This document shows positions 4,266 to 6,115 of a stretch of DNA of 6,115 bases, piece after piece (the stretch's first letter is position 1; each line of letters opens with the position of its first letter). A program made the position numbers and the translations under genes. The stretch is from Dehalococcoidales bacterium (GTDB lineage: Bacteria; Chloroflexota; Dehalococcoidia; Dehalococcoidales; ARS1013): NCBI GenBank assembly GCA_030641585.1, contig DAOWHE010000013.1:1-6115 (forward strand), given 5' to 3'. The notes under the pieces are model-generated. The model did not search any database, was not told the origin of the DNA, and saw only the letters and a program-made list of their open reading frames with translations.

Positions 4266-5459
4266 CTAGCAGTGCCTATCCACGAACCGCTTTATTCTAG
4301 ATAGCGCCTCCTCAATGTCAGCCAGCGAGGTAGCATAGCAGCAGCGGACATAGCCTTCACCGCACTTGCCGAAAGCATTACCGGGGACTACGGCTACCTT
4401 TTCCTCAATAAGGAGCTTTTCGGCAAATTCCTCTGAGGTCATACCGGTAGCCTTTATTGATGGAAAGGCGTAGAAGGCACCCTTAGGCTCGAAGCAGGAT
4501 AAGCCGATATCGTTCAGCCCCTCAACTATCACCAGCCGCCGCCGGTTGTAGTCCTCAACCATCTCAGCGACACTGTCCTTGCCGGCTCTTAATGCCTCAA
4601 TAGCAGCTACCTGCCCCATGGTCGGGGCGCTCATTATTGTGTACTGGTGGACCTTGGTCATAGCACTGATAATTTCAGAGCTGGCAGCAGCGTAGCCGAT
4701 GCGCCACCCGGTCATGGCGTAAGCCTTGGAGAAGCCGCCCAGCAGGATGGTTTGCCCCTTCATCCCCGGCAGTGCTGCCAGACAGGTATGGGGAACGCCG
4801 TAGACGAGCTTGGCATATATCTCGTCAGAGACCACCGCTAGATTGTGACGGCGGGCTACCTCGGCTACTTGTTTAAGCTTATCTTTGGGCATCACCGCCC
4901 CGGTGGGGTTGGAAGGATAACCTAAGAGAATCGCCCTGGTTTTACTGGTAATTTGTGCCTCAATATCGGCGGCGCTAACTTCAAAGCTGTTTTCCTCACT
5001 GGTGGGCACCATAACCGGTATGCCTCCCGCCAGAATGACGCAGGAGCTGTAGGCAACATAACATGGATCAGGCATAATAACCTCATCCCCGGGGTCAATG
5101 ATGGCTCTCATTGCCAGGTCCAGGGCTTCGCTGACGCCGACGGTAATCAGCAGTTCGCCACCCGGCTCATATTCCAGATTATAGGTATCCTTAAGGTAGC
5201 GTGATAGCAGCTCACGCAGCTCGGGCATTCCCAGGTTTGAGGTGTACATGGTGTAGCCCCGCTCCAGCGAGTAAATGGCTGCCTCGCGGATGTGCCACGG
5301 GGTGGCAAAGTCGGGCTCACCGACACCGAGTGAAATGACCCCTTCCATGGAGGCTAAGAGGTCAAAGAACTTGCGTATGCCAGAAGGGGATAGTCGCTCT
5401 ACTCGCTGTGAGATTTTGCCACGGTACTTATCTTGCTGACCTTGGGGGTTTATAGTCAT
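4266..5459 (-). CDS. PLP-dependent class I/II aminotransferase (AspB/AlaT-like)
   Basis: A 397-residue fold-type I aminotransferase, likely cytoplasmic, moving an amino group between an amino acid and a 2-oxo acid. Family landmarks: SPSGIRKF near the start (24-31), LGVGEPDFATP (44-54), YPSNPTG with Asn184, SDEIY with Asp212 and Tyr215, the PLP lysine Lys245 in GGFSKAYAMTGWRIGY with Arg253, GAFYAFP (328-333) and substrate-carboxylate Arg372 (GYVR). The motif set is complete, so it should be active. Substrate is not fixed by sequence: alanine, aspartate or aromatic amino acids are all possible. It lies 13 bp after an Lrp/AsnC gene whose protein resembles Bacillus YugG (AlaR); there the partner is the alanine transaminase YugH (AlaT). 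Alanine is therefore my first guess. The ATG at 5459 is the first in frame; its ribosome binding site is weak (AAAGAGA), which suggests coupling to the gene before it. Confidence 0.9.
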   Translation of the reverse strand: MTINPQGQQDKYRGKISQRVERLSPSGIRKFFDLLASMEGVISLGVGEPDFATPWHIREAAIYSLERGYTMYTSNLGMPELRELLSRYLKDTYNLEYEPGGELLITVGVSEALDLAMRAIIDPGDEVIMPDPCYVAYSSCVILAGGIPVMVPTSEENSFEVSAADIEAQITSKTRAILLGYPSNPTGAVMPKDKLKQVAEVARRHNLAVVSDEIYAKLVYGVPHTCLAALPGMKGQTILLGGFSKAYAMTGWRIGYAAASSEIISAMTKVHQYTIMSAPTMGQVAAIEALRAGKDSVAEMVEDYNRRRLVIVEGLNDIGLSCFEPKGAFYAFPSIKATGMTSEEFAEKLLIEEKVAVVPGNAFGKCGEGYVRCCYATSLADIEEALSRIKRFVDRHC

Positions 5460-5472
5460 GGGATGTCTCTTT

Positions 5473-5955
5473 CTAGAGTATTACCGGCTGCCGTTTAGTC
5501 TCTTCTCTCCCCGCCAGGATTTCACCATCCTCCTTGAATCTTTTAAGCAGAAAATGAGTAACCGTCCCCTGCACTCCCTCAATGGGAGCCAGCTTTTGAG
5601 CTACGAAATCAGATATTTCATGCATGCTCTTACCCATAACCAGGACAGCCAGGTCATAGGTTCCTGATACCAGATAGGCTGAGCGTGCCTGGGGGAAGCG
5701 GTAGATGCGCTCGGCTATGGCGTCAAAGCCAACATCTCTCTGGGGGGTAATCTTGACCTCTATTAAGGCCCAGACCTGCTCATCTCCCACCTTGTCCCAG
5801 TTAATCATCGTTTTGTATTTCAGGATGGTACGGTCGCTTTCTGCCTTTTTGATGAGCTTTTTGACCTCAGCGACTTGGGTGCCGGTCATGGTGGCTAGTT
5901 TTTCGGCAGTAATTCTGGCGTCACCTTCCAGTATTTTAAGAATTTCCTTTAGCAT
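5473..5955 (-). CDS. Lrp/AsnC-family transcriptional regulator (AlaR/YugG-like)
   Basis: 160 residues with the usual two-part layout. The N-terminal winged helix-turn-helix (~1-50) has LKEILKILEGDARITAEKLATM and a second helix VAEVKKLIKKAE. The C-terminal RAM/ligand-binding domain (~60-145) shows VWALIEVKITPQ, the glycine motif YLVSGTYDLAVLVMG (94-108) and THFLLKRF near the end. Such proteins bind DNA as dimers to octamers and sense amino acids. INWDKV and GFDAIAERIYRFP recall Bacillus YugG/AlaR. I start at ATG 5955-5953 because AAGGAG (5969-5964 on the minus strand) lies 8 nt before it. A longer frame from ATG 5991 adds 12 residues, has no ribosome binding site and would run through the end of the preceding gene. 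The aminotransferase follows 13 bp downstream, and its control by this protein together with autoregulation is inferred. Confidence 0.92.
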   Translation of the reverse strand: MLKEILKILEGDARITAEKLATMTGTQVAEVKKLIKKAESDRTILKYKTMINWDKVGDEQVWALIEVKITPQRDVGFDAIAERIYRFPQARSAYLVSGTYDLAVLVMGKSMHEISDFVAQKLAPIEGVQGTVTHFLLKRFKEDGEILAGREETKRQPVIL

Positions 5956-5960
5956 TTTCC

Positions 5961-6115
5961 TTACTCCTTGCTGGCTAAAGTTAGTGACCATTGGTCTTTG
6001 GCCTCATTATAACAGAGTTGGAAGGATTTGTTATCTCTGGTTTTAACCAGAAAGTGCCTCTCTCCCGGCTCAAGCCACTCTTTTTCTACTTCTTTAACCT
6101 CATAGTCTATACCTT
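5961..6115 (-). CDS. C-terminal end of an unidentified protein, first visible gene of the minus-strand operon
   Basis: The minus-strand frame is open from the right edge to TAA at 5963-5961, giving 50 residues without an internal ATG, so it would be missed by searches requiring a start codon. It reads GIDYEVKEVEKEWLEPGERH, then FLVKTRDNKSFQLCYNEAKD and QWSLTLASKE. The alternating pattern (HFLVKTRDNKSFQLCYN) suggests a beta hairpin at the end of a small, charged, soluble domain. There is no membrane segment or known motif and I do not recognise the family. The stop is 5 nt before the Lrp/AsnC ATG, so the genes very likely share a transcript. The normal amino acid mix and the embedded ribosome binding site support real coding rather than chance. 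Confidence 0.65.
   Translation of the reverse strand, partial: GIDYEVKEVEKEWLEPGERHFLVKTRDNKSFQLCYNEAKDQWSLTLASKE
5964..5969 (-). promoter_or_regulatory. Shine-Dalgarno that decides the Lrp/AsnC start
   Basis: AAGGAG on the minus strand, 8 nt before ATG 5955. The same six bases are the last two sense codons (Lys-Glu) of the preceding gene, whose TAA follows at 5963-5961. This points to tightly coupled translation and argues against the upstream ATG at 5991. Confidence 0.75.

Noticed and set aside
4647..5204. Plus-strand open frames within the aminotransferase gene
   Set aside because: They are antisense shadows of a well-conserved enzyme and have no independent support.
5473..5991. Longer Lrp/AsnC protein starting at ATG 5991
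   Set aside because: No ribosome binding site precedes it, whereas ATG 5955 has AAGGAG at a good distance. The extra 12 codons overlap the coding end of the upstream gene in another frame.
1..6115. Novel defence, phage, CRISPR or biosynthetic system
   Set aside because: Apart from two edge fragments and one exporter remnant, the genes are housekeeping enzymes and ordinary regulators. No arrays, nucleases, integrases or toxin-antitoxin pairs are seen.

Overview
The window looks like an ordinary bacterial chromosome segment of middling GC with compact, partly overlapping genes. The set (plsC-ispH of the MEP isoprenoid pathway, a trpS with an iron-sulfur-type cysteine motif, small XRE and Lrp/AsnC regulators) and the general feel of the proteins suggest an uncultured Chloroflexota of the Dehalococcoidia type. 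That placement is an impression from protein resemblance, not a computed result.

Left part, plus strand. The window opens inside the 3' end of a gene whose last ~85 residues have a beta-alpha-beta-beta-alpha-beta pattern (to 281). An AT-rich 262-bp gap with short repeats leads to a small XRE-type regulator (544-948). A promoter surrounded by four GTCAAG/CTTGAC hexamers then precedes a plsC-type acyltransferase (about 1122-1766), which overlaps ispH (1757-2614) by 10 bp. The two form a translationally coupled lipid/isoprenoid unit.

Middle part. Between ispH and trpS lie 501 bp with no intact gene. On the minus strand they hold the scar of a MacB-type ABC exporter. The first ~55 codons of the ATPase (with a damaged Walker A) run directly into the last ~30 codons of an FtsX-type permease in another reading frame, so almost two whole genes have been lost. 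trpS follows on the plus strand with its own promoter and ribosome binding site. Its product carries C-x20-C-x6-C-x2-C, close to the [4Fe-4S] motif of Thermotoga TrpRS, and KMSKQ in place of KMSKS.

Right part, minus strand. A 143-bp MITE-like element (TA-flanked imperfect terminal inverted repeats, two strong hairpins) sits between the convergent trpS and aminotransferase genes and seems to supply the terminator. The minus-strand operon, read from the right edge, is: the tail of an unidentified protein (stop at 5961), an Lrp/AsnC regulator (ATG at 5955, with its Shine-Dalgarno inside the preceding gene's last codons), and a class I aminotransferase 13 bp further on. The regulator/aminotransferase pair resembles the alaR-alaT (yugG-yugH) pair of Bacillus.

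I see no defence system, prophage, CRISPR array, tRNA or rRNA. The points most worth a second look are the MITE-like terminator element, the ABC-exporter deletion scar, the TrpRS cysteine motif and the hexamer cluster at the plsC promoter.
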